A stretch of 64,000 nt of DNA from Spirometra erinaceieuropaei (GCA_902702965.1 CACRXP010000302.1:515887-579886), one strand, 5' to 3'; numbered from the stretch's first letter, positions 10,935-23,534 are shown. Notes: generated by a model from the letters alone, not told the origin. Numbers and translations are program-made.

Positions 10935-11020
10935 TAATAAAGCTCGTGTTACAGAGATCGTGCCTACTTCTTCAATCCCATTAACTGTTAATTTAAATTC
11001 TGAATTGCGTTTGCGATTGT

Positions 11021-11375
11021 AATGCGGTCGTAGGTAGTGGCCGCAAACGTCCGGACGTCGGTCCCCGAGGTTAACCAGTTTCTCCCTCTCTTAAGCGGAG
11101 ACGGTCTCCGTGCGTATACAAACGACCAGCGCAAAAAAACAAAATACCACTCCCCGCCCAAAGTCAGACATGACAGTTAGCTCCTTTCTTCCCCACCCCG
11201 CATCCGTTCTGCCACACCGACTGCTAAAACAAACCCGTTTAACTAAAAACACGTTCATATGACCGTCGCGCATGTGAGCCGCGGTACGACTTCACCTCCA
11301 GCGTCAGGTGAATACAGCGATGGTTTCCGGCATGGCTTAGCCCTCTCATATGCGCCGTTTGTGACCAATCCCATG
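11021..11375 (+). repeat. ~350-bp direct repeat, copy 2
   Basis: Second copy of 9100-9463 in the same orientation, with scattered substitutions. Together the two copies bracket the PLE block. Confidence 0.85.
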
Positions 11376-11430
11376 AACTGTTAACTTCTGAAATGCGTTT
11401 TCGATTAGGTAGGATTGTAATATCGGTTAT
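11376..11430 (+). mobile_element. Palindromic TA-element tip fragment
   Basis: ACTGTTAACTTCTGAAATGCG and TTTTCGATTAGGTAGGAT match the outer part of an arm of the palindromic family. The rest is missing. Confidence 0.6.
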
Positions 11431-11666
11431 CGCGAAACGTGACAGTCACGTCAGGGGGCCGACAATTGATTACACCTCTTTTTGACTGACTGTAAAAACT
11501 GGAGTCGGTAAAAAATCCCTACATGATTTTGCCCCATGACTTTCGATTCAAATTTAGTTTTAAGAAACGATAGTCAAAATATTCTTGCTTGTACTCCTTC
11601 GGTCAAAAGATCATATCGCCTTCAAATTTTGCATAGTCGTAGTTCATCATAGAGTGGGCATGTAAG
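11431..11666. other. No feature recognised
   Basis: AT-rich. CGATTCAAATTTAGTTTTAAG and a few similar phrases recall eroded palindromic-element sequence, but no alignment could be followed. Confidence 0.3.
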
Positions 11667-12611
11667 TACAGTAGGTGTGCGAACTCGTGAAATGTTAACT
11701 GGAATTCTGAAATGCGTTTTAGAATGGAAGAGTTGACTTAAGTAGGTCTGCGAGATTAGTTGTCGAACAGCATAATCCTAACATAAATCAGTTACTTTGG
11801 GATGCCGACTTTTAAGCCACTTTCTTTTCGGCCGCCTGCGGTAATTACAGTCTGTAAAAAATGACTACTTAGCTAGCGTGACATTTTTAAATTGATTTTA
11901 AATGCCCGGATAAATTCACAGAAATCATGCGTAAAAATATTCCTTCTCTTACTCATTTGGCAGAAAATAACGTTTTCTTCAAGTTTTATACTTGACGGGA
12001 GGCCAGAATTCGATTGTAGAAGTGCTTCCAATTATGAGATTTTTATGACCGTGAAGTGCCCGTTCATAAAACATCGTGTTTCCCCATTTAATAACGTTAC
12101 TCGCAAAGTTTGCAATATGGCTCAAACCCACTGCTAAAATTTATGAACCCATATGCTACCCTCTTAATACCGTTTAGAAATGTATGATTTCCCGTACACG
12201 GAAAATACACCGAGTGTAGTTTGGAAACCATGAGTAAAAGTATAACGGCTGGTCGAACTATACCTCTTCCTTAAGCCTACCATTTAAAGAAGACGTAATC
12301 TCCTACAAAACAACTTAGAAAGTGCATATTTTAATGCATGTTTTCTATTAAATAGGTTTGAATTTATAAGAACATCGAAAATAAATTAGAGAAATTCATG
12401 CTTCTTCAGTAGCCGCTCTTTGCGGAGTGACGTTTCTGCAGTCGGCCGAAAAGGAGTTCGTTCAAAAGCCGGCCCCCTAAGTAGTTGAAATAATTTGGGA
12501 TTATATCTCACACGGTACTTAATACTGCAGCCTTACTTAAGTAAACGTTTCGAGTCGAAAACGCATTTCAGAATTTCGGTCAACATTTCATAAGTTAGCA
12601 AATCTACTGTA
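11667..12611. mobile_element. Palindromic TA-element, copy 2
   Basis: Left end TACAGTAGGTGTGCGAACTC; right end AGTTAGCAAATCTACTGTA. The arms pair over most of ~945 bp, including CTGAAATGCGTTTTAGAATG on the left against CGAAAACGCATTTCAG on the right. The centre near 12110-12160 is unpaired. No transposase. The frame at 11892-12137 is arm sequence. Confidence 0.88.
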
Positions 12612-14686
12612 CTTAAATATCACTTAAACTGTTGATGAGGCGCGTGTTCCGTTTCTAAGTTGGGCAGAACCAAAACGTAGGCCACACAAACAGTTGCTTA
12701 AAAGTAAAAATGGCCGCTTAATGGCCGGTTTTTTAGGTCTGACTCTATAAAGCCATGTCCTAGGCACTTAACTCCATGTCTCACATTGAATAATTGTTAA
12801 AATTATTATCTTGACTATTTCCTGAAGTTCACACACAAAAAGAACGCCGAGGGACCCACTAGGGAGCGGAAGCCTTCGCAGCTGTGCCACGCAGCCTAGA
12901 AATCGGCGAGACATTTGTCTGGGGTTTAAACTAGTACCTTTATCGGAAGTACGGTATAACCGCATGTCGTATTAATAAGTTGTTTGGAAACAGTAATTTC
13001 TGAAGAAAAGCAAAAAGTTTTCGAATGACACCAACTGAATCCAAGCATTTTAGAATTCATATGGATGCGTAGAGGTAAGCAAATAATAGTGTTTATGAAC
13101 AGTCAAAGTAAATCAGTGAGGATGCCATTGGCATGCAATGTGAAACTCGTGAACTAGGGTCACTGAAAGTTGGATTGCAGGTGCGGCTAGGTCTGACGGC
13201 GAGATTTTTACTGATAGGCCTAGAGGGACGAATGAACGACTATTTTCTTGTGCCGATGAGAACAGCATATATGCTGGTTCGGATTAACATGCACCCGCAT
13301 TTAACCAAAATCTGGCATTAAAGACCGAGTTTACGTGCTCATACGCATTCCTGCCTGAGTGGACTTAAATGTTCTAAAGTTTAAAATGGGCTTTCGATTT
13401 CGCGTAAACCACGTGAAACTATACGGCAACACTTCTAAGGCCAGTGGTTGTAATAAGGACCAAAAATCACATACTTTAAATCAATGACACTTTTCTTATA
13501 AAGGGCAACAATTCCAGCAGACAAGTCTTAGCCCTACCACGCTGGTATTGAATTCCCGTAAGCGATAACTCTACAAGTTTTCTGAAGACTGTATATTAGA
13601 TTTCAGTGAAAATGTTTCCAAGGCAACCAAGATTGTTTTAAAGCGGATTATTGTCAGCAAAAATTGAAAATTATGTCCCACAGAGCAATAACGTATTCAT
13701 TTGAGTCTTCAGATCGTTTTGAAGCCGGTGAAGAAATCAATGCAAGAGTTTTAACTGAGGTTTAGACAGTCAGCTCTTCTTCATGTCATCGGGCCTAGTT
13801 GTGTCGATTTTTTGTGCCAGTCGCCAATTCTGCGGCTGGTTTTCAGACCTTTGTGTCTGACTACGTAGTGCCGCGTATGCGGGCGCGAGTTCAATGTGTC
13901 TGGTCAGCAGTGTTCGACCTGATTCCCACGCCTCGATCACGTCGCCTCCCCCCCTCCGGTCTGTTTAGCTCTTCACTCAACCATAACAGACAAAGTTTAC
14001 GCGGTGATGACTCTGTGTTTGCAGAGTTTTGGCGTATTATCAGATTATGTGCAAACCAGACGTCGAACGCGTCCCATGTGGGCGTTGGAGAAACACTGTC
14101 GCATGTCTGCCGCGGTTCAACGACACTGTTGAGAGGTAAGAGAGCGGTGCGTAGTAGGAAACAGGGATGACGACAGTTGTTCGTAGATGAAATGCAGTCC
14201 AATCTTTCCCACGTGACGCACAACGAGGCTCATTGTCACTCAGATAAATTCTGATTGCATTACCTTTAAATTTAGCAGGAAATGGATGAACGACATCTGG
14301 GACATAAAGCGAAAAAACGTAGTTGATAAAGAAATAACGAAACTGTCACATGACTTTGATGCGGGCGTCTATTTTCGTCTTGAGGAGAGTTCATCTCTGG
14401 ACCGGCGTACGAATAAGCCCCAAAATTACGGAATACTCTCTCCTGGGAAAAACCAAATCGGAGAATCTTGTTAATCTGTTGTGATTTGTCTTTTTTTTCC
14501 ATATGGACGTAAAATACGGACAAGAGCTTATCTGACAATCAACTAAAGACAGAAGAAGACAGTGTTTCTATTGGTATTTTAAAAGCCTCTTTAACCCCCT
14601 GCAGTCCGCAGTATCGTCAGAAATAAAATTTAGATGTGTATCAAGCCAAATGTCTCATAGACAGTGAATACTGCACAGGTAATGTA
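12612..14686. other. No gene recognised (2 kb)
   Basis: Ordinary AT-rich sequence. Short frames at 12768-12965, 13133-13321 and 13799-14223 show no domain, and the last is open on both strands. The more GC-rich island at 13830-14170 could hide an exon or an old repeat. No splice-bounded homology was recognised. Confidence 0.4.
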
Positions 14687-14725
14687 CATACAGTTAGTGA
14701 CCGAACTCATAAAATGTGTCGAAAT
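14687..14725 (+). mobile_element. Palindromic TA-element tip fragment
   Basis: ACAGTTAGTGACCGAACTCA followed by TAAAATGT matches the outer ~30 bp of the family tip (TACAGTGAGTGACCGATCTC in copy 5). Nothing else of the element remains. Confidence 0.65.
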
Positions 14726-15369
14726 TTACGAATGATTGCCAATCGCTCGCAAACCCACACCATTTCAGGAATTCAATGTTTATGTTAATTAAGTACAAGT
14801 TTTAAAGATTTAAAGACATAAAAGAAATGGTAAAGGCAGTATTGCGTTATTAAGGAATGTCGATTTCTTTAGAAAAGTCCTATATTCCGAAAACGTCCGA
14901 AATGGCTCTAATTCAGTAAACTTCCTTTTTAAATGTAAAGAATGTATTCTCGTACCACAAAAGCAGTAAATATGGAAGTAGAAATAAGATAACGTCTAAT
15001 AGTAGTGGTTCAGTGAAGTTTACATCTAAATATCGTTGAATAATTAGCGTGCTTTCATATATGACGGTTTGTCAATTGCCTACATTCTGAGTGTAGATTA
15101 CAAAACAGTTTTCCAGGGATTCGTGTTATCCTTGACTCGTTTGAGTTAATTGACATGGGGTTCAAAAAAAGAAACTGGAGTTTGCTTGATTTCACCGATG
15201 AGGACGTCGTAGGAACAGTCGAAATCAACTAAATTTGAATAGAACTAACAGGCCTGATCGCATACCTATCATTTTGTGCTTACAGAGAAAACATTTTTTC
15301 CGTTAAATTAATTTTTACATTCCCCTTGTTTTGGATAACGTTAGGTTTCAGATCGGCCTCGAAATGTTG
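14726..15369. other. No feature recognised
   Basis: AT-rich, with stops in all frames and no repeat recognised. Confidence 0.4.
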
Positions 15370-16200
15370 CTGAATATTTCATGATTTTCAGTGTTTTCAC
15401 CCGATCGTCCATAAAGACAGATTATGAATTACATGCCTGTTGGGAACTTTAGAATAAGATTATTCTTGAAGGCATTTACCGAATTAGTGAGTGTTCGGGC
15501 GCTCCTTTCAAGAAGATGGTCGTTTGGGTCACATGTGAGGACACATTCAAACATCGAACTTCATTTTCGAAACAATTGCTGTCCACAACGAAAGTCAGCA
15601 GCGAATATGCCTTCGATCAATAAGGAAACTATCCTTTATAAGTTACCCGTTTAAAGAGTGCTTTATTACTGAACTTCATTGACGGATCTTTGAGTACTCT
15701 GCATTTTCGCAAGGTGAGTCCAAGTAAACATTTGTCACTTTCGGCCGTTTCTCTCACGTTCCTAAACAATGCTGTTTTTTTCTACCGTAAACGTAAGAAC
15801 ATGCCTTCCTCTATACATTGAGGCCTCTCCACTGTTTTTGCTCGCATCTAGACTCCGTTCTTCGATTATGAATGCACGGCAGAACGCCCATATAAATATT
15901 GATATTTTGATGAAACTATTAACGTTTTGCTCGTTTTATTTCTGAATAAAGTATGCGCAGAAGCTAAACTACACAACAAGTAGTGTTTAATAGGTTCAAA
16001 ACTGGAAGTGCCCATTTGATGGTGGCCATTTATGGGATATCAGGTAGAATTTTCCAAACGGCGAAACACTTTCAGCCCATTTAAGCGAAGGAATGCGTAT
16101 CTGCGTTATTCCTGCACTTTATGGCACTAAATTGCACAGATCTTCTAATCTGACATTTAGAAATTAAATTAATTTCTGGTTTTCTTAAAATAACCTTTGT
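15370..16200 (+). repeat. Unknown diverged repeat R2, copy A
   Basis: Reads in opposite orientation to 35690-36440. Shared features are a conceptual peptide ending GSHVRTHSN...KLPV (copy B: WSHLKSHPN...SQLPA), a following GAGTGCTTTATTA, and further on GTTCAAAAC...CATTTGATGG and CACTTTATGGCAC. Diverged at roughly every third to fifth base. No class recognised. Confidence 0.6.
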
Positions 16201-18231
16201 GTTAGCTGGTTGATTACCACGGCTAGCATCGGACACAAAATAAATTTTCAAGTTCGGATTAATCTGTTTATTAAAACTCTCGCGGGTAAATTACTATCCC
16301 TTCAGTGAAAAAGTCGATCAGATGCGTAATTGCAGTTGTGGACATGTATTAGCATAGAGAATTGCAGGAATATGATCCAACGTCCATTTTCGTTAAAATT
16401 TACTGCTATTTTACTTGATATAATTACGCATATACAATTTCTGCACAGGAAAAGGACATTATATTGAAGGATGTGGAGGAGCGAACAAAATGCGCAACGT
16501 TAAAGATGTCAAAAAATTCTCGCATCATTTTCCGTTATCAGATTTCATGAGACGGGTCACGTACTGTAGATTAAGACAAAATTCTCAATCAACCGGAAAC
16601 CTCCCAAAACGCGTTGATGGAAAATTCTGCTTAACAGCAAACAACCCTCGGTCAAAGTTAACACAACAAATATTTAAATTAATGTCATATTGGTTTGATG
16701 TTGCATTTTTTTAAGAGGTGCTACCGTGCCAAAATTGGAAAAAGTCATTCCAAACGAGTAAAATCAATCTGCATAAGTGCACGAAATCTACCGAAAAAAC
16801 AGCCGAGCAAATAAAATACTGCCAACACAATAGCGTTAAAAAATAAAGATCGTTCACTTTTCAGTACAGCGGGAAGTTTTGCAGTAAGTTAACCGTCTAG
16901 AGTTTGATTACAAGCTTTAGAATGGTGGACGAAAATTCGATGGCGTTCCTAAGTTTATTTACTGATTGGGACCCAGGTAGCTAAAGGAAAGATGATTTGA
17001 CTCGACGTCAGATTAATGAAAGTTTCCATAGGGTTGCATACCGAAAAGCATATGGAAAGGAGCAACAAATGCACTCTCAAACATGGTATTTGTGCACATT
17101 AAAAGAGTTTCTATTCCGTAAATTTACTGTGTAGTTTTTGACGATGGTGGAGTATGCCGAGGTTCCCGGTGTCATCGAAATGTGAATGAATACTTTGTTT
17201 TTAGGTGTTCTCAATCTGGCGGTTAAACTGATGAATTCTTAAGTTCTATATTGAAGAATTACAACAAGAGACTGAGATGACCATCGTCCGGGTGCTGATG
17301 ACCTGAGAAATAAAATAAACCAGTTCTTGAATCCTCAGAAGTGCTTTTGCTATGCGAATTGTGATTCATATCATACCTGGAGGCTCACACAGATGCAGAA
17401 ACTGATCGCCGAAAATCACGACAGTTCACAACAAGGTCTCACAATCAATATACTCTTGATGGATTAAAAACGCCTCTCTCTTATGAGTTACTTCTTTTAA
17501 AGTGTTCCAGTAGGTTGGTTTACTGATGAAGGCGCACACCCTCTACTGGCTTCTACACACTCCTATAAGATACTCTCAACCGTCTCGTCAAAATTCGTCC
17601 TATTTGTCTACTTTTAGGCGTCATCCTGCCTTCATAAATCCACCACGGTTTGACTCATATCCCAACCGTTCCGTGTCTAGACTAGGTATCGGAAGAAACT
17701 GGTCTGCGGAGAAAAAAAGAGCCTACCATATGTCCGAAAATTAAGATGGCTTTTTACGGCTGCTTATGAAATACTGCCACGTGCAGGAAAAAGGCGGTTG
17801 CATTTAAACAAATCAGTGCTCACAGGCGCTGCTATTGCTTCTTAGGGCATAAAACCACACAGATTTATAACTCAGAATTTTTAGCGAGGGAAAAAGTTGT
17901 TTTTTAAGATAAAAATTATACGCTAAATCACATCCCGTCTTGCCTGGTTTACGCAGGCCAAAATTTATTTTCAAGTTGGTGGAATTTGTTTTGACAAATA
18001 TGTAACGTCTAAATTAATGCCCTTCAGCGAGAAAACCCTCATTAATGCGCAGGTGTGAACTAGAAAAGTTAGTAACATAAATAGTTGTTTAAGTATAACG
18101 TAACATTTATTTTCAATCAAATTTATTAACTATTTCCTTAACGAAATCACCTCAAAATATATCCTTGTATGAGTGAAAGTCCCTCCGTGAATACGTAAAT
18201 TTCATAACGTTGAAAATGACCCGAGATAATA
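16201..18231. other. No gene recognised (2 kb)
   Basis: AT-rich with small frames only (16490-16714, 17526-17744). No domain, repeat or RNA gene could be supported. Confidence 0.4.
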
Positions 18232-18437
18232 ACAGTGAGTGACTGACCTTAGTAAAATTTGGCTGAAATTCTGAAATGCGTTTTCAATTAGGAAGGGTTA
18301 CTTGGTCGCGGTTGCTACACTGATTATCCTGTGGCATAATCCTATAATACTCCGGACTCGGCAGGATGTTAGCTTTTGAATACACTGCTTTTAAATCTTC
18401 TGTAGAAACCGACCTCGGTAAAAAATGACTACTTATG
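18232..18437 (+). mobile_element. Palindromic TA-element, left arm only (copy 3)
   Basis: ACAGTGAGTGACTGACC, CTGAAATGCGTTTTCAATT and AAAAAATGACTACTTATG match copy 4 at 19312-19520 almost base for base. It stops abruptly at about 18437, where inverted PLE sequence begins; the other arm is absent. Confidence 0.8.
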
Positions 18438-18493
18438 TCCCAGGAAGTAATCTTAAAGAAGGAGACACGGTCGCTGGGACAAGAGCTTTATTA

Positions 18494-18535
18494 GCCTGAC
18501 TTTTCGAATTCCTGATCGAATCCATCGTCAGAGAC
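18494..18535 (-). ncRNA. Hammerhead ribozyme, nearly intact
   Basis: Minus strand: GTCT (helix I, pairing with AGGC using one G-U), CTGACGA, helix II GGATTC...GAATTC (one G-U), GAAA, A, GTC as cleavage triplet. The universally conserved core positions are kept. Helix III is down to a pair or two. Confidence 0.65.
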
Positions 18536-18837
18536 AACAGCAGATACGGGTGATTCACGCACTAGGGGCTGCAATATCGATAGGATGCAGTCGCCATGCT
18601 ACCGCATACCTATGAACATTCACGACTCCCCCCTTCATCCAGGATCGTTGGGTTTGGTCGATGCGTCAGATGGTCGATCAATCCTCACACCAACATCCAA
18701 CGCACGTAATGAAATTGCAGCAATTAACGACGTGAATGTCGACCATCAAACATTTAGCACACCAAGTGCAACGATCCCGGATGAAGGGGAGGGGCCGTGA
18801 ACGTTTATAGATATGCGGTAGCATGACGCCTGCATCC

Positions 18838-18845
18838 TATAAATA
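18838..18845 (+). promoter_or_regulatory. TATA-like box in PLE end
   Basis: TATAAATA, 51 bp upstream of the hammerhead core at 18889, as at 10846. Function inferred from the repeated spacing. Confidence 0.4.
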
Positions 18846-18884
18846 CTGCAGCCCCTTGTGCGTGGATCACCCGTATCTGCTTTT

Positions 18885-18926
18885 GCCTCTGATGATGGAT
18901 TCGTGCAGGAATCCGTAACGTCAGGC
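18885..18926 (+). ncRNA. Hammerhead ribozyme, one core change
   Basis: GCCT/AGGC helix I, CTGATGA core, helix II GGATTC/GAATCC with six pairs and loop GTGCAG, then GTAACGTC. GUA instead of GAA (A13 changed) probably kills it; otherwise complete. Confidence 0.7.
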
Positions 18927-18960
18927 TAATAAAGCCCTTTTTCAAGCGATAATGTCTCTT

Positions 18961-19311
18961 TCTTCATGACTTAAATAAGGTCCTTAATCCTACCGTTGCC
19001 TCGTCAGAATTTCTCCTCCCGGGAATACTACATTTCGACATTAGAAACATTCATATGTACGTCTCCGAAAGTACACAATGACGCACGTCGCGCGCGCATG
19101 GCACGTTCATTTTGGAATTGACGATCGCATTAGACAGCCCCACATAACGGTAACCTAATAAGTAGCCTAAAAAGCAATTAATATACTTCGTTTTACAGGT
19201 TAGATAAACACGCCATAGCATCTGAGAAGGTCACCTATATTTTTTAAAGATATAAACTGCGAAACCACGTTGCCATATCTTGACTATTACCCTATATATT
19301 AATTGTCAAGG
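18961..19311. other. No feature recognised
   Basis: No gene or repeat recognised. A short CGCGCGC tract lies at about 19089-19096. Confidence 0.4.
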
Positions 19312-20306
19312 TACAGTGAGTGACCGATCTCATGAAATGTTGGCTGAAATTCTGAAATGCGTTTTCAATTAGGAAGGGTTACTTGGTCGCGGTCGCAACA
19401 CTGATTATCCTGTGGCATAATCCTATAATATTCCGGACTCGGCAGGATGTTAGCTTTTGAATACAGTGCTTTTCAATCTCCTGCAGAAAGCGTGCTAGGT
19501 AAAATGACTACTTATGTAGCATTCATTTTTGCCATTGATTTTCGATGGTCCTGCAAATCCAAACATATCTTATAGAAACCATAAACAAAAATAAGCTTTT
19601 TTCAGTCAATTAGTAGAAAACCACGTCTTCATTATATTTTACACTCAAGAAAGGAGTATAATCGGATTTTAAAAAGCTTTCCAATTGCCAAATAATTTGG
19701 AGCCTGTTCATTCGTCGCATTAGCGCTTAGTGATTTCAGTCTGCAAGGCGTATGTGTTCCGCGTAAAGAAAATTACATATTTTTCTATGCTATTAAAAAG
19801 ATATCATACAGAGCATATAAAATGTTGCAATGGATGCCAACTACATCGTACATTTCATGAGGCGTTGTGGTACACGACGAGGTACAATGCTATGTGACTG
19901 GACATTGCGAAGTCTTAAAAAATCTCATAATTAGAAACTTTTAAAAGCCTAATTATACTTCTTCCTTAAGTAAAAAAGTACAAAGAAGATGTGATTTTTT
20001 ATTAATTGACTGAAAGAAAGAATATTTTTGTTTATGGTTTCTAAAAGGTATATTTGGATTTGCAAGACCATCGAAATTTGATGGGAAAAATGCATGCTAC
20101 ATAAGTAGTCATTTTATACCGAGGTCGGTTTTTACAGAAGATTTAAAAGCAGTGTATTCAAAAGCTAACATCCTACCGAGTCCGAAATATTATAGGATTA
20201 TGCCACAGGATAGTCAGTATTACAACTGCGATCAAGTAATCCTTCCTAATCGAAAACGCATTTCAGAATTTCAGCCAACATTTCCTGAGATCAGTCACTC
20301 ACTGTT
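19312..20306. mobile_element. Palindromic TA-element, copy 4
   Basis: Left end TACAGTGAGTGACCGATCTC; right end ATCAGTCACTCACTGT, with the last A mutated. Near-complete inverted arms, including GGTCGCAACACTGATTATCC on the left against ACTGCGATCAAGTAATCC on the right. ~995 bp with no transposase. The frame at 20152-20337 is arm sequence. Confidence 0.9.
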
Positions 20307-20859
20307 CACGGTCATCGCGGTTCACGAGTTATGTTGACTGTTGTGCATTTTCAGATTTTTATTGCTGCGAGTCACCTGCCAGGAAGACCTTCCCAAGTAG
20401 TCTTCGTTCCCTTCAACTGCAGTCGAGGATTTCCCATTAACATTGTTATGTTCTTCATTCTGCAGAAAGCTGAAAATTCAAACAGTCGCCTGGGGGCTTT
20501 TCGTGAGAATAAACGCGGTCTGTAGATAAAAAATGTGCTCTTTAAATTGTTTCGCATAAAAAAAATATATTTTCCCTATTTTTTGCATCCGCCTCCACTT
20601 CCGACTTCACGAGGTAAGTTCAAGTAGCATGTCTGAGGAATGTACATCTGATTTCAGAATGTCTTCGAATCTTAAGAGTTGGTTCAATAGTCTTTCGTGT
20701 TTTCTTTTTAGATTATCGGTTTTTAGTTTGATTTTCTCGGCAAAATGAGTGCCGTATTATGAGTATTTATCAAAACTGACGAATTTTAATGTAGTCACAA
20801 AGTGCGCCACCCACTCTCCGTTCCCAACTTACAATATCTGTTTTTTGCAATATTGTCAG
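20307..20859. other. No feature recognised
   Basis: Small frames on both strands at 20331-20557 with no domain. AT-rich. Confidence 0.35.
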
Positions 20860-21225
20860 TCAGAGGTGGTTCGGCAGATTTCAAATAATTCACATTGACC
20901 CAACTGTGGAGAACTCGTTGCCTCGGTGGGATTCGAACCCGCGACAGAATGGAGAGGCTTTGGTACAGCCAACGCTCTAACCATATGAGCTACGAGGCCC
21001 CACCGGACGACACGAGTTTAGTCACATTTAGGCAACGTTTACCCGTCCAACTTACTGCAACGTCTGGAATTCACCAAATCTGATACAGTAAGCCAACTGC
21101 CCAAACCGGATTTCCTTAGTAGTACATCTAGAATCTACCAGATGACTACCAGGTCACGTAATTCAGAGGTGTTTCGGCAGATTTCAATTTATTTACTGTG
21201 ACTCAACTGTGAAGAATTTTAAGTC
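20860..21225 (-). repeat. S2 tRNA-like repeat, one unit plus start of the next
   Basis: Minus strand: a tRNA-like head GCCTCGTAGCTCATATGG, then TTAGAGCGTTGG, B box GGGTTCGAATCCC and a pairing CGAGGC end (6-bp acceptor-like stem). On the + strand TTCGGCAGATTTCAA occurs at about 20868 and again at about 21172, so the unit is ~304 bp and the next unit begins. The anticodon arm does not fold cleanly, so this is not a tRNA gene. Confidence 0.75.
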
Positions 21226-23534
21226 CTATTACCTGTTCAACTTCCAGCAGTTTAAATGTATTCAAGCTCAACTGGTCTTTTAAATTAGGGAATTATTTTT
21301 CCCTTGCTGATATCACAAAAACCGGATTTATGATCAAAACTGTTGGGCAGTACATTGGGACTGCTGATGAATTTTTTTGTTGGATTTAAATTTGTCCTCA
21401 AATTTTGTACTATTCGGAACTTGTTCTGACTCAGAGTGGTTACTCAGTATGCGATATTTCCGAACCCTGAATGCATTACAGAGCGCGCGATCGACAGTTT
21501 TATGAATGATCTACTCAGCCAACTGGACCAGTTCCTGGGAGGCACGGGAAATAGAGATAACTTTGTTATGAACACCAAGCCTGACGCAATGTGTCTGCCT
21601 AATGACACCCACTTCAAGCTAGCATTTGGGACATCTCTGAAATAACTGCTTCGCTGGAGAGCCTTTAGTCCAGTTTGTGTTACTGGCACAGTATGCGTAG
21701 GGACTCGTTAAACGCTTTGCGGACATGTTTAAGTAAGCCGCATTTCTACAAAAAAAGCAATGTCTGGTTGAAACTGCAAAAATGGTCCACGCGCAACATT
21801 GTTGTAAAGCGAAATTGCGCGCAACAGACGAAAGATTCTTCCAGGAATTTTGGAAAAAATTAACGAGTTATACACATTACTTTAGTTGATGACCAGCCTT
21901 TATAGAACCTTGCGACATTCTGTAAACCTGGAAATCCTCAAATCAGATAATAACAAAATTATTCTTGCCCTAGTTGTCTGTTTCTGGTGATTCAAATCAG
22001 GAATTTTTTTGAAAAATGCCTTATTTCGTTTCAAAAAACTAAATCCATGTAAACAATGCTGTCCATCGCATAGCATTAGCAGTTTTTTGAATATTGCCTA
22101 TTTGTGCTTGCATTTATCCATTTTTGGTTCTACTTTTAAAATTTCATTTGAGGGCTGAGCAACAAACCGAATTGTTCTTATTTTCGAATTCACATCTGTC
22201 TAAAAGAGAAATATAATTTCTTGGAAGGTGAGTACTCTTTTCACGGTCAGTTTTATGTTTTGCCCCTCAAGCCGATAAATTTTGGGCAGTCCACTATTTT
22301 TCCTACGCATCCTACCTCAATTTCCAGCTCATTCGTGATTTTCTATCAGTCTTCCTAAAGGTTTTGCGTTTTGCTGACAACAGCATGTATTGTGGGTCAA
22401 TTGTATGAACAACTAGTTAATCAGGTCACATTTGAAGTAGGAGGTCGCCGCCCAGTGACGCACCAATGCCTTTCCATCGACGGCGCGGACCAGGAATTTT
22501 TCAGGACATTCCCTAACTCCTCAGCAAACACCCTGATGATGTGCTGTCCCAGCACCATCGCTGGCATAAAATTCCCCTAGTAATTTTTCCATTTGGAAGC
22601 GTTTTGTTACGACGTCTCGTCGACTGGGTTAGATGCTATTCATCCTCTTTCAAAGTCTCGTCGGCTAGAAGACTGACAAATTACTCCAATACGCGAGTTT
22701 AATTGACAGATGAGGGTGCATTTTCTGCTTTCTGATGCTGCTTCCTTTGTGGCCTGCTGCAAAATGACACCACGAGCGCGCGCGCGCGGAAACTCATTAT
22801 CTTTTGATGGACAGGTTTCAGCGTGTTCTTTTCTGGATAAAAATGTAATTTAGTGGGGACCACCAAACCAACTGACATAAAATACTAACTCGGCTACATT
22901 TTCACTGCAAAGAACAGTGAATTCTAGCTGACATTCCTTTCAGAAAACTGTTTTTATTGGAACAATACAGAGTGGCTTTAGCAACAATAGAATATCTCTT
23001 CAATGAACACTGCTGTACCCATTTCATTGGTAAGCTGTACCATGTCCAAAGAATATCTGTGAATATACACATAGTGACGTGAAAACGAAAGGTTTCTGCA
23101 CCTCTTGGAAATTCTGAGAACACTTTTTTCAGCCTGAAAAGTACAGACGGGATAAAAAAAATGAGCGTCCACAGAAATTCTTACTGATTTTGGGCAAAAA
23201 CATATGCTACTTACAAATATTATGCGTAAGCATCTAGTTTTTAATTATTACAGCGGCCGCTTACGCCTTCCCCTGCTTTAAAAGGCGTCGATATGAAAGT
23301 GAAATAAGTTTCAACAAAAATTCCAATGCTTTATGGGACAGGTTTTAGCGGAAGTCAGATTAATTTAAGTATAAATAGACGACGATATGTACGAAGCAAG
23401 TGACGTCATATGATGATCAAAGTTAACAATTTCTCTCTGCCCCCTAATTGCCTCTATCCGCATGGACGAGCAGGGTGTTTGACGCAGAGTTTTATTCGGG
23501 GATTCTGACGCCACTACATTCCAATTTTAGATTA
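21226..23534. other. No gene recognised (2.3 kb)
   Basis: Frames at 21436-21645, 22371-22580 and 22902-23172 were read; none shows a known domain and none is bounded convincingly by splice sites. A GCGCGCGCGCG run occurs at about 22782-22794. The 69-residue frame at 21436 is the best of a poor set for a host exon, without positive evidence. Confidence 0.35.

Larger units (their letters stand above)
10814..10975 (+). mobile_element. PLE 3' end (pLTR) with TATA box and hammerhead
   Basis: Follows the PLE frame directly. The order is TATAAATG at 10846-10853, GCAGCCCCTTGTGCGTGAAT, CGTATCTG, a hammerhead-like motif at 10893-10934 and GGCTAATAAAGC. It matches the ends at 18770-18960 and 62190-62330. 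It ends in scraps resembling the tip of the palindromic element near 10985-11020. Confidence 0.75.
18440..18960. mobile_element. PLE reduced to two inverted ends
   Basis: 18440-18650 is the antisense and 18770-18960 the sense copy of the same PLE end. Both include the GCAGCCCC...GTGCGTG, CCCGTATCTGCT and GGCTAATAAAGC landmarks and a hammerhead. Only ~120 bp of coding interior remains between them, translating as VDASDGRSILTPTSNARNEI, which is the C-terminal extension of the PLE at 9476-10813. This is the extreme form of the inverted-end architecture seen at 27384-29306. Confidence 0.8.

Noticed and set aside
17280..17340. Hammerhead-like CTGATGA followed by GAGAAATAAA
   Set aside because: No pairing arms for helix I or II and no PLE end around it; a chance match to the short core.
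20920..21000. Possible tRNA gene on the minus strand
   Set aside because: Good D-arm, B box and acceptor-like pairing, but no proper anticodon stem, and the sequence recurs as part of a 304-bp repeat.
21436..21645. 69-codon frame as a possible host exon
   Set aside because: No recognised family, no convincing splice sites, and a frame open on the opposite strand as well.
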